Part shown: positions 21,859 to 22,598 of the stretch, in pieces | Layout of the letters: each line of letters starts with the position of its first letter | Position numbering within the stretch: the first letter of the stretch is position 1 | Virus record (IMG/VR): IMGVR_UViG_3300032668_000147 | Coordinates: 1 to 22,598 of that record | Length of the DNA: 22,598 nucleotides | Source: a virus | Strand: one strand, 5' to 3' | The notes under the pieces: model-generated | The model's database searches: none | Told to the model about the DNA's origin: nothing | What the model saw: only the letters and a program-made list of their open reading frames with translations | Position numbers and translations under genes: made by a program

Positions 21859-22598
21859 ATGAGTTATCTATTTACAAGTGAAAGTGTTAGTGAAGGACAT
21901 CCAGATAAGGTAGCAGACGCTATCAGTGATGCAATTTTAGATTTAGCCATGTCTAGTGAAGATGCAAGTGTACGCTGTGCTTGTGAAACTTTAGTTACAA
22001 CAAACCGTGTAATTCTAGCTGGAGAATATAAAAATGTCATCCTACACCCAGAAGAAGTCGAAAGTACAGTACGCAAAGTTATCAAAAATATTGGCTACGA
22101 ACAAGATGGATTCAATTGGCGAACAGTGGAGATTACTAACCTACTACATGGCCAAAGTGCTGATATTGCTCTTGGTACTGACAATTTTGGAGCAGGTGAT
22201 CAAGGCCTAATGTTTGGCTATGCTACTAACGAAACTCCTAACTACATGCCCCCAGCAATTTACTACAGTCATGAAATCGTCAAAGAACTTAGTCGCCAAC
22301 GCAAAGGTGGTCAAGAATGGTTAGGACCAGATTCTAAAAGTCAAGTGACTGTTGAATACAACGACGATGGCACTATTAAGCGTATTGCTAAAATTGTATG
22401 TTCAACACAGCACAGCGCAACACCTGATATTGAAGATATACGCAGAGTAGTTAAAGAATACATTGAAGGGGTAATACCTGCGGAGTTAATTGATGCTGAT
22501 ACTGAGTTTCTTATCAATCCTACTGGCCGTTTTGTCATTGGTGGTCCCGATGGTGATACAGGACTTACAGGGCGAAAAATTATCGTTGACACGTACGG
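21859..22598 (+). CDS. metK: S-adenosylmethionine synthetase, 3' partial
   Basis: The first 246 codons of a MetK protein (E. coli enzyme 384 residues), cut by the end of the window. [15 protein letters not shown] at 11-25 contains the ATP-binding His14 and Asp16; [17 protein letters not shown] at 111-127 and [20 protein letters not shown] at the visible end are the other signature blocks. It makes S-adenosylmethionine from methionine and ATP. It starts nine bases after the queE stop with an AAAGGA ribosome site, so the SAM producer and the radical SAM consumer are made together. Two methyltransferases in the window are further users. Antisense frames over it are shadows. Confidence 0.95.
   Translation, partial: [246 protein letters not shown]

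Overview
The window looks like part of a T4-like (tailed, myovirus-type) bacteriophage genome, probably infecting an aquatic bacterium. Evidence: a complete T4 gp43-type family B DNA polymerase, a gp45-type sliding clamp, a DsbA-like small DNA-binding protein, near-continuous coding with 1-4 base overlaps, an AT-rich sequence, and many small conserved-looking phage proteins. I see no integrase, insertion sequence, tRNA, rRNA or CRISPR array. The host cannot be named from the sequence.

Layout. (1) 1-1202: the 3' end of an unknown acidic gene, a small HExxH metallopeptidase and an unknown protein. (2) 1214-5542: an AT-rich accessory block that switches strand several times. It holds a glycosyltransferase-like protein, a hexapeptide-repeat acyltransferase (minus), a 2OG-Fe(II) oxygenase, a fatty acid desaturase (minus), the DsbA-like protein and an SGNH hydrolase. 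It looks like cargo for envelope or glycan remodelling. (3) 5517-6843: a 30-codon gene, a methyltransferase and an unknown protein. (4) 6914-11298: DNA polymerase, an unusual methyltransferase-like protein and the sliding clamp. (5) 11300-14963: small phage proteins, a large DpdA-like transglycosylase, a DUF465-like coiled coil, two unknowns, a probable QueD-like T-fold protein and a small basic protein. (6) 14963-17473: a GT-B glycosyltransferase, a PLP-dependent aminotransferase-like protein and a second oxygenase-like protein. (7) 17541-22598: FolE, a membrane protein, a CDGSH-type iron-sulphur mini-protein, two unknowns, a phosphoribosyltransferase, a second glycosyltransferase-like gene, QueE and the 5' part of MetK.

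How they fit together. FolE, the QueD-like T-fold protein and QueE are the first steps of 7-deazaguanine synthesis. DpdA-family proteins insert a 7-deazaguanine base into DNA. MetK makes S-adenosylmethionine, the cofactor used by QueE and by the methyltransferases. The simplest reading is a phage that replaces some DNA guanine with a 7-deazaguanine to evade restriction. QueC is not in the window, so the final base (carboxy, cyano or further decorated) cannot be deduced. The glycosyltransferase, aminotransferase and oxygenase cassette inside this region could decorate the base, or could act on glycans; the sequence does not decide.

Transcription appears to use promoter-like elements in the few real gaps. 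Two of them (before the clamp and before folE) are strikingly similar to each other and a third is partly similar. T4-late-like boxes lie upstream of the two minus-strand genes. The DNA polymerase leader has a small hairpin just before the ribosome binding site, as in the autoregulated T4 gene 43.
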